Below are positions 1 to 9,341 of a stretch of DNA of 64,000 bases, in pieces. How positions within the stretch are numbered: position 1 is the first letter of the stretch; each line of letters starts with the position of its first letter. The DNA comes from Actinopolymorpha rutila. GTDB lineage: Bacteria > Actinomycetota > Actinomycetes > Propionibacteriales > Actinopolymorphaceae. The stretch covers positions 4,588,001 to 4,652,000 of the forward strand of contig NZ_JACBZH010000001.1 of assembly GCF_013407855.1 (NCBI RefSeq), read 5' to 3'. The translations under genes were made by a program, and so were the position numbers. The notes below the pieces were generated by a model. That model saw nothing but the letters and a program-made list of their open reading frames with translations. It ran no database searches and had not been told where the DNA came from.

Positions 1-2
1 CC

Positions 3-539
3 GGTGGCGTGGCCGGCCTGCTGGTGCTCGCGACGTGCTGGACGACGCCGGCACGACTCGGCCACGACCTGAACTACCTCTACGGCGTGGACGACTACCG
101 GACGGCGTTCGCGCTCGTCGCGTCGAAATGGCAGCCCGGTGACGTGCTGGTCGTGGGCAACGGCGACCGGGCCGCCGCCCGGGTGTACGGCCCGAGGTTT
201 CACCTTCCGGCGACGGGGTTGCTGCGCGCGATCCGCACCCCGGACGAGCGCCCGCGCGCACGTTGCCCGATGCCGCGGGAGGTCACGACCGCCAACCGGG
301 TCTGGCTGCTCACCGGCGACGTCGTTCCGGTGTACGCCGGACCGCCCAGCAGGTATGCGATCGTGGCCCCGATGCTGGACCGCTACCACGTCGGCTGGCA
401 GCAGGTGCGGGGCCGGGTGACGGTGCAGGCGGTGGTGCACGGACGCGCCTCGAACGCCCGGCCCGCTCGCTGCCTGGACTACGCGCCGGTCGGGCCGCCC
501 GGAAGTCCGGAGCTTCCCCCGCGGCTGCCCGCGTCGTGA
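3..539 (+). CDS. C-terminal part of a membrane protein, possibly GT39/PMT-like glycosyltransferase (5' partial)
   Basis: The frame is open to the left edge, so the gene starts outside the window. About 178 residues are visible. The first 15 or so are hydrophobic (a run of Ala, Leu and Val around LLVLATCW) and look like the end of a last membrane helix. The rest is soluble, with a segment around GDVLVVGNGDRAAARVY that resembles the outer C-terminal domain of polytopic glycosyltransferases of the GT39/mannosyltransferase type. That assignment is an inference from layout, since no catalytic part is visible. The 3' end overlaps the convergent rdgB gene by 61 bp. Confidence 0.45.
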   Translation, partial: GGVAGLLVLATCWTTPARLGHDLNYLYGVDDYRTAFALVASKWQPGDVLVVGNGDRAAARVYGPRFHLPATGLLRAIRTPDERPRARCPMPREVTTANRVWLLTGDVVPVYAGPPSRYAIVAPMLDRYHVGWQQVRGRVTVQAVVHGRASNARPARCLDYAPVGPPGSPELPPRLPAS

Positions 540-1195
540 CGGCCGGCGAAGCCGGCCCGATCGCCGCCGCAGGCCGGGTCGGGCAGGTGGACCGCGAGCA
601 ACGGGACCAGCTCGCGCAGCGCCCGGCCGCGGTGGCTCACCGCGTCCTTCTCCTCCGCCGACATCTGGGCGAACGTGCGGGTGCCGCCCTCGGGCACGAA
701 CAGCGGGTCGTAGCCGAACCCGCCGTCGGCGCGCGGCTCGGTGGCGACGGTGCCGGCGACCCGTCCCTCCACCACGTGCTCCTGGCCGCCGGGGAGGACC
801 AGCGCCACGCAGGCGACGAACGCCGCGCCCCGGCGCTGCGCGGGCACGTCGGCCAGCTGCGCCAGGAGCAGCGCGTTGTTGCGGGCGTCGTCCTTGTCCA
901 CGCCCGACCAGCGCGCCGACAGCACGCCCGGCATGCCGTTCAGCGCGTCGACGCACAGGCCGCTGTCGTCGGCGACCGCGGGTAATCCCGAATGCGCGAA
1001 CGCCGCACGGGCCTTCAGCAACGCGTTGCCGGCGAAGGTGGCCTCGGTCTCTGCGGGCTCGTCGTAGGACGCGACGTCGTCCAGGCTGAGCACCTCGACG
1101 TCGGGCAGCTGGGGGCGAAGGATCCGGTCGAGCTCGGCCAGCTTCTTGCGGTTGTGCGTGGCCAGCAGGATCTGTCGCCGCACGCCGGTCCCCAT
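479..1195 (-). CDS. rdgB: RdgB/HAM1-type non-canonical purine NTP pyrophosphatase (XTP/dITP diphosphatase)
   Basis: The enzyme hydrolyses ITP, dITP and XTP to monophosphates and so keeps deaminated purines out of nucleic acids. Visible family signatures are the N-terminal LATHNRKKLAEL, the ADDSGLCVDAL metal and substrate loop, the GFGYDPLF motif and the SHRGRAL motif near the end. The ATG at 1195 is chosen; a GTG at 1207 in frame would add four residues and lies 2 bp from the end of rph. The core ends near LAVHLPDP, but the frame continues for about 30 Gly- and Arg-rich residues not typical of the family, and this tail makes the 61-bp overlap with the convergent upstream gene. It is last in the murI-MBL-rph-rdgB run. 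Confidence 0.93.
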   Translation of the reverse strand: MGTGVRRQILLATHNRKKLAELDRILRPQLPDVEVLSLDDVASYDEPAETEATFAGNALLKARAAFAHSGLPAVADDSGLCVDALNGMPGVLSARWSGVDKDDARNNALLLAQLADVPAQRRGAAFVACVALVLPGGQEHVVEGRVAGTVATEPRADGGFGYDPLFVPEGGTRTFAQMSAEEKDAVSHRGRALRELVPLLAVHLPDPACGGDRAGFAGRHDAGSRGGSSGLPGGPTGA

Positions 1196-1208
1196 CGCCG
1201 TCACCACC

Positions 1209-1961
1209 TCACCGTGCCGACCCGGCCGGCAGGTCGACGGCGAGGGCCTCCGACTGGGCGCGGGTGAGCTCGGCGCACCCGATCGCTGACAGCTCCAGCA
1301 GCCCGTCGAGCAGCTTGCGGTCGAACGGCTCCCGCTCGGCCGTGCCCTGCACCTCGACGTAACGCCCGTCGCCGGTCATCACGACGTTCATGTCGGTGTC
1401 GGCGCGCACGTCTTCCTCGTAACACAGGTCGAGCATGGGCACACCGCCCACCACGCCGACCGACACCGCGCTCACCGAGTCGATCAGCGCCTGCCCCTTC
1501 AGCGCGCCCTTCCGCTCCAGGTGCCGCACGGCGTCGACCAGGGCGACGTAGGCGCCGGTGATCGCCGCGGTGCGGGTGCCGCCGTCGGCCTGCAGCACGT
1601 CGCAGTCGAGCACGATGGTGTTTTCACCCAGGGCAGCGTGGTCGATCACGGCCCGCAGAGAACGCCCGACCAGGCGAGAGATCTCCATCGTCCGGCCGCC
1701 GATCTTGCCCTTGACCGACTCGCGCGCGCTGCGGGTGTTGGTCGAGCGGGGAAGCATGGCGTATTCGGCGGTGACCCAGCCCTCGCCGGAGTCGCGCCGC
1801 CAGCGGGGCACCCCCTCGGTCACGCTGGCCGCGCACAGCACCCTGGTGCGCCCGAACTCGACCAGGACCGAACCCTCGGCGTGGTCGAGCCAGCCCCGGG
1901 TGATCGAGACCGGTCGCAACTGCTCGGCGGATCGGCCGTCCACTCTCGTCATGCTCGTCAT
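1209..1961 (-). CDS. rph: Ribonuclease PH
   Basis: This is a 3'-5' phosphorolytic exoribonuclease that trims tRNA 3' ends; the family forms hexamers. Diagnostic segments are [12 protein letters not shown] near the N terminus, the [13 protein letters not shown] strand, the [14 protein letters not shown] phosphate-binding region and the [15 protein letters not shown] segment. The length of 250 residues is normal. The start at 1961 is preferred because a TATGGT -10 box ends 7 nt before it; ATG 1952 and ATG 1973 are alternatives. The 124-bp gap to the MBL gene also favours a separate promoter. rdgB follows after 13 bp. Confidence 0.95.
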   Translation of the reverse strand: MTSMTRVDGRSAEQLRPVSITRGWLDHAEGSVLVEFGRTRVLCAASVTEGVPRWRRDSGEGWVTAEYAMLPRSTNTRSARESVKGKIGGRTMEISRLVGRSLRAVIDHAALGENTIVLDCDVLQADGGTRTAAITGAYVALVDAVRHLERKGALKGQALIDSVSAVSVGVVGGVPMLDLCYEEDVRADTDMNVVMTGDGRYVEVQGTAEREPFDRKLLDGLLELSAIGCAELTRAQSEALAVDLPAGSAR

Positions 1962-1968
1962 GGGGCCG

Positions 1969-1974
1969 ACCATA
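1969..1974 (-). promoter_or_regulatory. Candidate -10 box (TATGGT) for leaderless rph mRNA
   Basis: On the minus strand TATGGT is followed by 7 nt and then the ATG at 1961, so transcription would begin at or next to the start codon. No clear -35 box or ribosome binding site is visible. Confidence 0.5.
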
Positions 1975-2084
1975 CCGATCCATGCCGACAGGCATCGCAG
2001 CCGCGACGCGCACGCTTCCGGTGTCGCCCGGATGGCGCCCCAATGCCGCCCGGATCCTGCCCGGATCCCACTCGGATGGGCGCC

Positions 2085-2846
2085 TCAGATGTCGTACACC
2101 GCGCCGGGCCTGGCGAGCTCCAGCGGGCCGGCGTAGGCGGCGCGGGCGTCGGCGAGCATCCGCTGCCCGTCGTACCACGGCGGGACGTGGGTCAGCACCA
2201 GCCGGCCCGCACCGGCCGCCTGGGCGTACTCCCCCGCCTGCCGCCCGGTGAGGTGCAGGTCGGGCGGATTGTCCGCACCGTGCAGGAACGTCGCCTCGCT
2301 GAGCAGCAGGTTCGCGCTCGCGGCCAACTCGGCGAGCGCGGGATTAGGCCCGGTGTCACCGGTGTAGACCAGCGACCGGCCGTCGTGGTCCAGCCGCACG
2401 GCGTACGCCTCGACCGGGTGCCGTGCCGGCGCCACCGACACCACGAACGGCCCGATCTTGGTCGGCTCGACGTCCACCCAGGCACGGAAGTCGAACACCT
2501 CCCGCATGCCCGGGTCCAGCGGCAGGCCGTACATCGCGGCCAGCCGGTCCGCGGTGCCGAACGGCCCGTAGACCGGCACCCGGGCGCGCCGGCCACGCGG
2601 GTTGTAGCGGGACGCGACGTAGTAGGAACACACGTCGACGCAGTGGTCGGGATGCAGGTGCGTCACCCCCACCGCGTCCACGTCGTAGTCGGGGACGTAC
2701 CGCTGCAGGGCACCGAACGCGCCGTTGCCCAGGTCCAGGACGAGCCGGAACGTACGCCCCTCGTGCGGCGCCTCCACGAGGTAACCGGACGCGGGCGAAC
2801 CCGGCCCGGGAAACGAACCCGAACACCCCAGAACGGTGAGCCTCAC
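2085..2846 (-). CDS. MBL-fold phosphodiesterase of the Rv1339 type
   Basis: This is a metallo-beta-lactamase fold hydrolase of 253 residues. The metal-binding motif THLHPDHC is at residues 62-69, with further ligands in the [18 protein letters not shown] and LTHVPPW segments, as in RNase Z-like and cyclic-nucleotide phosphodiesterase members. The syntenic M. tuberculosis protein Rv1339 has been reported as an atypical cAMP phosphodiesterase, so cAMP hydrolysis is the best guess here, by synteny. The GTG start at 2846 overlaps the murI stop in a GTGA arrangement, showing translational coupling. An open frame continues upstream to 3470 but runs inside murI and is not coding. Confidence 0.88.
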   Translation of the reverse strand: MRLTVLGCSGSFPGPGSPASGYLVEAPHEGRTFRLVLDLGNGAFGALQRYVPDYDVDAVGVTHLHPDHCVDVCSYYVASRYNPRGRRARVPVYGPFGTADRLAAMYGLPLDPGMREVFDFRAWVDVEPTKIGPFVVSVAPARHPVEAYAVRLDHDGRSLVYTGDTGPNPALAELAASANLLLSEATFLHGADNPPDLHLTGRQAGEYAQAAGAGRLVLTHVPPWYDGQRMLADARAAYAGPLELARPGAVYDI

Positions 2847-3637
2847 GCCATCTCCTCCACGAAGGTGATCTCCGGTCCCAGGAACCGTCCCCCGATCTGC
2901 ATGAAGGCGTCCGGGTCGCCGGTGGTGAGGAATCGGTGCCGCGGCGGATCCAGTGCCGGGCTGCGCTCGCCGCCGCTGCGCACCAGCTTCGCGAAGACGT
3001 CCTTCGCGGTCTCCTCCGCGCTGGACACCAGCGTGACGTCCGGCCCCATGACGTAGGAGATCACGCCGGTGAGCAGCGGGTAGTGCGTGCAGCCCAGGAC
3101 GAGGGTGTCGATCCCGGCCCTGGTCAGCGGGTCGAGGTAGTCGTGCGCCACGGCCAGCAGCTCCGGGCCGGCCGTGAGCCCGCGTTCGACGAACTCCACG
3201 AAGCGCGGGCAGGCCTGCGTGTGCAGGTTGATGTGCGGCGCCGCCGCGAACGCGTCGTCGTAGGCCAGCGACGTCGCGGTCGCCCGGGTGCAGATCACCC
3301 CCACCTGGCCGGACCGGGTGGCGGCCACCGCCCGCCGGGCCGCCGGGAAGATCACCTCGACGACGGGAACGGAGTATCGCTCCCGGGCGTCGCGGAGCAC
3401 GGCGGCGCTGGCGGAGTTGCAGGCGATGACGAGCAGCTTCACGCCCTGGTCGACGAGGTGGTCCAGGCACTCCAGCGCGTACTTGCGTACGTCGGCGATG
3501 CTCTTCTGGCCATAGGGGTACCGCGCGGTGTCGGCGAGATAGAGAACGGGTTCGTGCGGGAGCTGGTCGAGCAGGGCGCGGGCCACGGTGAGCCCACCGA
3601 ACCCGGAGTCGAAGATCCCGATCGGCGCATCTGACAC
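2843..3637 (-). CDS. murI: Glutamate racemase
   Basis: It converts L-glutamate to D-glutamate for peptidoglycan synthesis in the cytoplasm. The N-terminal [13 protein letters not shown] motif carries the substrate-binding Asp-Ser. The two catalytic cysteines lie in VIACNSASA (C73) and [11 protein letters not shown] (near residue 184). The GTG at 3637 gives 264 residues, the usual family length. Longer frames to 3817 add a Pro/Arg-rich extension typical of spurious GC-rich sequence. A TAGGCT box ends 7 nt before this GTG, supporting a leaderless transcript. The downstream MBL gene is coupled through a GTGA overlap. Confidence 0.95.
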   Translation of the reverse strand: MSDAPIGIFDSGFGGLTVARALLDQLPHEPVLYLADTARYPYGQKSIADVRKYALECLDHLVDQGVKLLVIACNSASAAVLRDARERYSVPVVEVIFPAARRAVAATRSGQVGVICTRATATSLAYDDAFAAAPHINLHTQACPRFVEFVERGLTAGPELLAVAHDYLDPLTRAGIDTLVLGCTHYPLLTGVISYVMGPDVTLVSSAEETAKDVFAKLVRSGGERSPALDPPRHRFLTTGDPDAFMQIGGRFLGPEITFVEEMA

Positions 3638-3644
3638 GGCCGTC

Positions 3645-3650
3645 AGCCTA
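3645..3650 (-). promoter_or_regulatory. Candidate -10 box (TAGGCT) for leaderless murI mRNA
   Basis: TAGGCT on the minus strand is followed by GACGGCC and then the GTG start of murI. The same hexamer with the same 7-nt spacing precedes mec and pncB. Confidence 0.6.
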
Positions 3651-3730
3651 CGGGGCGAGCCGGACAGGCGTTCGCGGAGTGACCGGAGGTGTGACGTGAG
3701 GACCAGGGCGAACACCCGCGTGGCTCCGAA

Positions 3731-3789
3731 TGTGGCCGGCGCCGGGGTTCGGCTCGCTCGCACGAGCCCGCACCCCGGTGCCGGCCACA
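3731..3789 (-). terminator. Long imperfect inverted repeat between cysM and murI
   Basis: Two arms of 26-27 nt (TGTGGCCGGC at one end, GCCGGCCACA at the other) are almost perfectly complementary, with a few mismatches, around a short loop. The hairpin lies 315 bp after the cysM stop and about 90 bp before the murI start. There is no T-run, so it would be an I-shaped terminator of the kind proposed for actinobacteria, or a protein-binding palindrome. The rest of 3651-4103 shows no credible gene; this is where M. tuberculosis carries a rhomboid protease gene. A 15-bp direct repeat (CTCGGCGGTCAGGCC) sits at 4052-4066 and 4096-4110, the second copy spanning the cysM stop. Confidence 0.45.
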
Positions 3790-4103
3790 CCCCACTGCAC
3801 CCCACCATCGGCGCCACCGAGCACCGTCACGCCGGCCTGCCCGGACCCCCCTCCGGTCCTGCCGACGTGCTCCACCCCTGGCCTCCTGTGCTCGGCGCCC
3901 CCCTCCGGGTTCCCCCGTAGTCGCCGTCCCGGGCGCGTCATGTGGCAGACCCGCGAGGTCCGAGCGTGGTTGCAGGCGGATTCGGGCAAATCCAGGTTTT
4001 TCTTACTGCTCGGTGGCTACGCCGCATCCGCCCTGCAATCCGGTGCATCTGCTCGGCGGTCAGGCCGCATCGGATCCGCGATCCCGCCACATTCCCTCGG
4101 CGG

Positions 4104-5340
<1,237 letters not shown>

Positions 5341-5478
5341 CGGTACGTGCTCCTTCGGTCGTGTCTCGTCGCGAGGGTCTGGCTGACTGACAGGGCTGGA
5401 TGAACTGGCTGACTGCTGCTCTGGGGCGGGGCCGACCGGCGTACCGGTCCGGGAATCCGCCACCCGGATGCTCCAACA

Positions 5479-5527
5479 CGCGCGTCGGCGCGGAGATTCC
5501 TCGGACTGCCGAGGGAGGGGACGCGCG
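5479..5527 (-). promoter_or_regulatory. Two-stem attenuator-like RNA structure upstream of cysO
   Basis: An outer perfect 8-bp stem (CGCGCGTC at 5479-5486 with GACGCGCG at 5520-5527) encloses an inner perfect 6-bp stem (CCTCGG 5499-5504, CCGAGG 5509-5514, 4-nt loop). The structure begins 5 nt after the stop codon of a short leader ORF and ends 138 bp before cysO. The position suits control by ribosome stalling on the leader peptide. No T-run follows. Confidence 0.45.
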
Positions 5528-5532
5528 GGAGA

Positions 5533-5595
5533 CTAGGCGGGCGAACAGTCGTAGACCAGCGCCGGCGCCGAGTGGGTGAGCAGGAAGAGCTCCAC
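5533..5595 (-). CDS. Putative leader peptide of the cysteine operon (20 residues)
   Basis: GTG at 5595 opens a 20-codon frame, MELFLLTHSAPALVYDCSPA, with a single Cys codon (TGT) four codons before the TAG stop. A TAAGCT -10 box ends exactly 7 nt before the GTG, so the message would be leaderless. It lies between mec and cysO, just before the fold at 5479-5527. Leaderless cysteine-containing leader ORFs that attenuate sulfur-assimilation operons are known in mycobacteria, and short leader peptides precede cysteine genes in streptomycetes. That this ORF does the same is an inference; only one Cys codon is present. Confidence 0.45.
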   Translation of the reverse strand: MELFLLTHSAPALVYDCSPA

Positions 5596-5602
5596 GCCGC
5601 TC

Positions 5603-5608
5603 AGCTTA
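5603..5608 (-). promoter_or_regulatory. Candidate -10 box (TAAGCT) for the cysteine leader/cysO transcript
   Basis: TAAGCT on the minus strand, then GAGCGGC, then the GTG of the leader ORF at 5595. It indicates a promoter for cysO-cysM separate from mec. Confidence 0.5.
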
Positions 5609-5700
5609 CGGGCCTGCCGGTGCGGTGGCGGCGCCCGGTTTCACCCAGCGGGGACATCAAGGGACCAGGTGTCCTGAACCGGACTCGAGCCGTGGTCAGG

Positions 5701-6156
5701 TCAGGCGGTGCGGTCGGGTTCGGGGTCGCGGTCGTACGCCGGGACCACCCGAACCTCCTCCTCGGTGACCACGCCGTCCACGATCCGGTACGACCGGAAC
5801 TCCACCGGGCCGTCCTCCGACCCGCACTCCCGGGTCGAGACCAGCACGTAGTGGGCCTGCGGCTCCGAGGCGTAGCCGATGTCGGTACGGGACGGATAGG
5901 CCTCCGTGGCGGTGTGCGAGTGGTAGATCACCACCGGTTCCTCGTCCCGGTCGTCCATGTCCCGCCACACCCGGAACTGCTCCTGCGGGTCGAACTGGAA
6001 GAACGTCGGGGAGCGCTCGGCGTTGGTCATCGCCACGTAGCGCTCGGGCCGGTCGGACCCGATCGGTCCGGCGACGACGCCGCAGGCCTCGTCGGGGTGG
6101 TCGGCACGCGCGTGGGCGACGATCGCGTCGCGGGTCGCCTGGTCGATCGTGAGCAC
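5701..6156 (-). CDS. mec: Mec, JAMM/MPN metallopeptidase for CysO-cysteine
   Basis: This zinc peptidase releases cysteine from the CysO-cysteine adduct. The JAMM motif is visible as HSHTATEAYPSRTD (H79, H81, D92) with the upstream glutamate in HPDEACG (E23). The length of 151 residues fits the family. The GTG at 6156 is preceded by TAGGCT and 7 nt, so a leaderless start is likely. It is followed by 105 bp to the leader peptide and then cysO-cysM, giving the complete mec-cysO-cysM module. Confidence 0.94.
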   Translation of the reverse strand: MLTIDQATRDAIVAHARADHPDEACGVVAGPIGSDRPERYVAMTNAERSPTFFQFDPQEQFRVWRDMDDRDEEPVVIYHSHTATEAYPSRTDIGYASEPQAHYVLVSTRECGSEDGPVEFRSYRIVDGVVTEEEVRVVPAYDRDPEPDRTA

Positions 6157-6163
6157 GGGCCCG

Positions 6164-6169
6164 AGCCTA
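6164..6169 (-). promoter_or_regulatory. Candidate -10 box (TAGGCT) for leaderless mec mRNA
   Basis: TAGGCT on the minus strand is followed by CGGGCCC and the GTG start of mec; same hexamer and spacing as murI and pncB. Confidence 0.6.
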
Positions 6170-6245
6170 CCGACCGCTCGGCGAGCCCGGCCGTCAGCAC
6201 GAGCCCGTCAGCACGAGCCGGTCCGCACGAGCCGATCAGCAGCCG

Positions 6246-6806
6246 TCACCACAGGGCGGAGACCAGGGACTCCTGCAGCCAGCCGAGCCAGACGTACACG
6301 CCGTACACCTGCCGACGGCGGTCCTCCTCGGGCAGCGACGCCCAGCGGTCCTCGTCGTCCTCCTCCACCCCGAGCCGGGTGCCGAGGGCGAGCCGCAGGT
6401 CGGTGAGGGTTCGCAGCCAGCACTGCGCCTCCTCGGCGTTCAGCGAGACCGTCACCTGGTCGGAGTACTCGGGGTCGCCCAGCGACTCGAGCACGGTCTC
6501 GGCGCTCTTCACCTTGCCGTCGCGCAGGCCATACTCGGTGAACCGCCGGAAGTCGCCGGCCGCCTCCTCGTCGTCTGCGTACGCGCTGGGGAACAGCCGG
6601 GCGAGCACCTCGTCCTCGGGCGGCTCGGTCGAACCGAGGTGCCCGACCAGGGCCGCGAGGGTGTCCTCGGGCGGCGGGGCCGAGATCGGAGTCTCGCTGC
6701 GTACCAGCTCCACCAGCTCGCCGATCAGTCCGCGGACGAGCTGCACCTCCTCGGCCGCGAGGGTCGCGGTGATCACCCCGCGGCGGGACCGGAAGCCACT
6801 CGTCAT
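6246..6806 (-). CDS. DUF2017 family protein
   Basis: This is an acidic protein of 186 residues with no known reaction. It starts [20 protein letters not shown] and ends in an aromatic segment ([22 protein letters not shown]). It corresponds in position to M. tuberculosis Rv1332, next to clpS. The ATG at 6806 overlaps the clpS stop (ATGA), so it is translationally coupled to clpS; a role in the Clp pathway is a guess from this coupling. The frame remains open far upstream to 8675, but that part is antisense to pncB. Confidence 0.85.
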   Translation of the reverse strand: MTSGFRSRRGVITATLAAEEVQLVRGLIGELVELVRSETPISAPPPEDTLAALVGHLGSTEPPEDEVLARLFPSAYADDEEAAGDFRRFTEYGLRDGKVKSAETVLESLGDPEYSDQVTVSLNAEEAQCWLRTLTDLRLALGTRLGVEEDDEDRWASLPEEDRRRQVYGVYVWLGWLQESLVSALW

Positions 6807-7144
6807 ACGTTCCCGCTCTTTCCGTCGCCGCCCCTGCCGCCCTTGCCGCTCTTTTCCAGCGTGGCCCACAGACCGTAGGAGTGCATGGCCTCGACGTCGC
6901 GTTCCATCTCCTCGCGCGAACCGCTGGACACGACGGCCTTCCCGCGCTTGTGGACGTCCATCATGAGCTTCTCGGCCTTCTTGCGCGGGTAGCTGAAGTA
7001 GGTCTGGAAGACGTAGGTGACGTACGACATGAGGTTGATCGGGTCGTTCCAGACGATCGTGATCCACGGCGTGTCCGGAAGGACCACGTCGTCGGTCTCG
7101 GGGCGTTCGAGCTCCACAGGTGCGGTACCGCTCACAGGTCCCAT
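6803..7144 (-). CDS. clpS: ClpS, adaptor of the ClpAP/ClpCP protease
   Basis: ClpS delivers N-degron substrates to the Clp ATPase. The core [21 protein letters not shown], the helix with [17 protein letters not shown], and the following acidic segment are typical, including the Asn-Asp-Pro that contacts the substrate N terminus. The C terminus carries an unusual Gly/Lys-rich tail ([12 protein letters not shown]). The ATG at 7144 gives 113 residues; GTG 7135 is possible. It overlaps the DUF2017 gene by 4 bp and is divergent from pncB across a 91-bp gap. Confidence 0.93.
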   Translation of the reverse strand: MGPVSGTAPVELERPETDDVVLPDTPWITIVWNDPINLMSYVTYVFQTYFSYPRKKAEKLMMDVHKRGKAVVSSGSREEMERDVEAMHSYGLWATLEKSGKGGRGGDGKSGNV

Positions 7145-7222
7145 CGTGGCATCCGACGGGCGGAGCGTTCGGCACGCACCCCCCGAAAATCGTGCAGTCC
7201 GCCACCGAAGGAGCAGCGGGTC

Positions 7223-7228
7223 TAGGCT
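7223..7228 (+). promoter_or_regulatory. Candidate -10 box (TAGGCT) for leaderless pncB mRNA
   Basis: TAGGCT is followed by CTGGCCC and the ATG at 7236. No ribosome binding site sits at a useful distance from this ATG. Confidence 0.6.
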
Positions 7229-7235
7229 CTGGCCC

Positions 7236-8702
7236 ATGGACGACGCGGCGCCCATGGGCCTTTCCCCCGCAGTGCCCACCGGGTCGGACACCGGGCCGGA
7301 CACCGGGCCGAGCACCGCACTGCTCACCGACCAGTACGAACTCACCATGCTGCAAGCCGCGCTTGCCGACGGCACCGCGCACCGGCGGGCCGTGTTCGAG
7401 GTCTTCGCCCGCCGGCTGCCCCACGGGCGGAGGTACGGCGTGGTCGCGGGCACCGGGCGGCTGCTGGACGCTCTGGAGCGGTTCCGCTTCGACGAGGAGA
7501 CGATCGCCTTCCTGCGCAAGCGGGAGATCGTGGACGACGCCACCGCCGACTGGCTGCGCGACCATCGCTTCCGGGGCAACATCTGGGGCTACGCCGAGGG
7601 CGAGTGCTACTTTCCCGGCTCCCCGATCCTGGTGGTCGAGGGGACCTTCGCCGAGGCGGTCCTGCTGGAGACGCTCGCGCTCTCCATCCTCAACCACGAC
7701 AGCGCGATCGCCTCGGCGGCGTCCCGGATGACAGCCGCCGCCGGGAGCCGTCCGATCGTGGAGATGGGATCCCGGCGTACACACGAGAGCGCGGCCGTGG
7801 CGGCGGCCCGGGCGGCCTATGTCGCGGGGTTCGCGAGCACCTCCAACCTCGCCGCCGGCCACTGCTACGACCTGCCGACCGGAGGAACCAGCGCGCACGC
7901 GTTCACGTTGCTGCACGACTCCGAGGAGGACGCGTTCGCCGCCCAGGTGGCCGCGCTCGGCGTCGGCACCACGCTGCTGGTGGACACCTACGGCGTGCGG
8001 GAGGCCGTGCGGACCGCGGTCGAGGTGGCCGGTCCCGGCCTGGGCGCGGTCCGGATCGACTCCGGTGACCTCGCCGTCCTCGCCCACGACGTACGCGCCG
8101 AACTCGACGCGCTCGGCGCCACCGACACCCGCATCCTGGTCAGCGGGGACCTGGACGAGTACGCCATCGCCGGGCTGGTGGCCGCACCCGTCGACCGGTA
8201 CGGCGTAGGAACGGCCCTGGTCGTAGGCAGCGGGTATCCCACCGCCGAGCTCGTCTACAAGCTGGTCGCCCGCTCCGTCGGCACCGAACCCGACTCGCCG
8301 CTGGAGGGCGTGGCCAAACTGTCCACGGGGAAGCCCACCCACAAGGGGCGCAAGTGGGCGCACCGCCGGTTGGAGGACGGAACCGCCGTCGCCGAGGTCG
8401 TGTCCACCCATCCCGAACACGTCGGCGACGGAGGGCGCCCGTTGCTGATCCCGCTGGTCGCCGAGGGGAAGATCGTCGGCCGGGAGCCGATCACCGCGGC
8501 CCGCGAACGTCACCTGCGGTCCCGGGCGGAGCTGCCGCCGACCGCGTTGAAGCTGTCGCGCGGGGAGCCGGTGCTGCCGACGACGTACGACAACACCGAG
8601 CACACGGGGAACACTGGGTACACGGGGCACTCGGGGCAGCCCGAGCACTCCGAGCAGCTCGAGCAGACGGGGCACACCAGGCGCGAAGGAGGAGCACGAT
8701 GA
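7236..8702 (+). CDS. pncB: Nicotinate phosphoribosyltransferase
   Basis: The enzyme joins nicotinate to PRPP, giving nicotinate mononucleotide in NAD salvage. Family segments are [13 protein letters not shown] near the N terminus, the [16 protein letters not shown] strand, [13 protein letters not shown] with the catalytic His, and the PRPP-binding region around RIDSGDLA and SGDLDEYAI. The length of 488 residues includes a family-atypical tail of about 35 residues rich in Thr, Gly, His and Glu ([20 protein letters not shown]), encoded by a degenerate short tandem repeat at about 8595-8685. The stop overlaps the nicotinamidase start (ATGA), so both salvage steps are co-translated. Confidence 0.95.
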   Translation: MDDAAPMGLSPAVPTGSDTGPDTGPSTALLTDQYELTMLQAALADGTAHRRAVFEVFARRLPHGRRYGVVAGTGRLLDALERFRFDEETIAFLRKREIVDDATADWLRDHRFRGNIWGYAEGECYFPGSPILVVEGTFAEAVLLETLALSILNHDSAIASAASRMTAAAGSRPIVEMGSRRTHESAAVAAARAAYVAGFASTSNLAAGHCYDLPTGGTSAHAFTLLHDSEEDAFAAQVAALGVGTTLLVDTYGVREAVRTAVEVAGPGLGAVRIDSGDLAVLAHDVRAELDALGATDTRILVSGDLDEYAIAGLVAAPVDRYGVGTALVVGSGYPTAELVYKLVARSVGTEPDSPLEGVAKLSTGKPTHKGRKWAHRRLEDGTAVAEVVSTHPEHVGDGGRPLLIPLVAEGKIVGREPITAARERHLRSRAELPPTALKLSRGEPVLPTTYDNTEHTGNTGYTGHSGQPEHSEQLEQTGHTRREGGAR

Positions 8703-9304
8703 GCCGTGCGCTGATCGTCGTGGACGTGCAGAACGACTTCTGCGAGGGCGGCAGCCTCGCCGTGAAGGGCGGCGCGGAGATCGCGTTCAAGCTCGGCGAG
8801 ATCCTGCACACCTGGCAGGAGGCCGACCAGCGGGACAAGGCGTACGACTACGTCGTGGCCGTCCGCGACCACCACGTCGACCCCGGCGCGCACTTCTCCG
8901 CGCGGCCGGACTTCCGCGACACCTGGCCGCCACACTGTGTCGCCGGTACCGACGGCGCGGGCTTCCATCCGAACCTCGATCCGCAGCCCTTCGACGCGGT
9001 CTTCGACAAGGGTGAGTACGCCGCGGCGTACTCCGCCTTCGAGGGCAAGGCCAAGAACGGCGCCATGCTGGCCGACTGGCTGCGCGACCACGACGTCACC
9101 GAGATCGAGATCGCCGGGCTGACCACCGACTACTGCGTACACCTGACCGCGGTCGAGGCGACCAGGAAGGGCATCTCCACCCGCGTGCTGCTCGACCTCA
9201 CCGCCGGAGTGGCCGCCGACACCACCCACGCCGCCGTCGAGGCGATGCGGGCTGCGGGGTGTGAGCTGGTGGGCGCCCCGATCGTCCGCGACCCCCGCGA
9301 GTAG
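8699..9304 (+). CDS. pncA: Nicotinamidase (isochorismatase family)
   Basis: It hydrolyses nicotinamide to nicotinate, the substrate of the upstream pncB product. The catalytic triad is visible: D9 in IVVDVQNDFCEGG, Lys in VFDKGEYAAAYSAF and Cys in LTTDYCVHLT. The metal-site region RDHHVDPGAHF is also present. The length is 201 residues. The ATG at 8699 overlaps the pncB stop by 4 bp and follows a strong GAAGGAGGAG ribosome binding site. Confidence 0.95.
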   Translation: MSRALIVVDVQNDFCEGGSLAVKGGAEIAFKLGEILHTWQEADQRDKAYDYVVAVRDHHVDPGAHFSARPDFRDTWPPHCVAGTDGAGFHPNLDPQPFDAVFDKGEYAAAYSAFEGKAKNGAMLADWLRDHDVTEIEIAGLTTDYCVHLTAVEATRKGISTRVLLDLTAGVAADTTHAAVEAMRAAGCELVGAPIVRDPRE

Positions 9305-9341
9305 GTGCGGCGGCGAGCTCCGCGCAAGCCCGGGCTCGTGC

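Noticed and set aside
2847..3470. N-terminal extension of the MBL gene through murI
   Set aside because: The extension is out of frame with murI and has no family similarity; the coupled GTG at 2846 gives the normal length.
6807..8675. N-terminal extension of the DUF2017 gene
   Set aside because: It is antisense to pncB and crosses clpS; the ATGA-coupled start at 6806 is clear.
9305..9341. Terminator between convergent pncA and the molybdenum hydroxylase
   Set aside because: Only a 5-bp stem with a long loop can be drawn.
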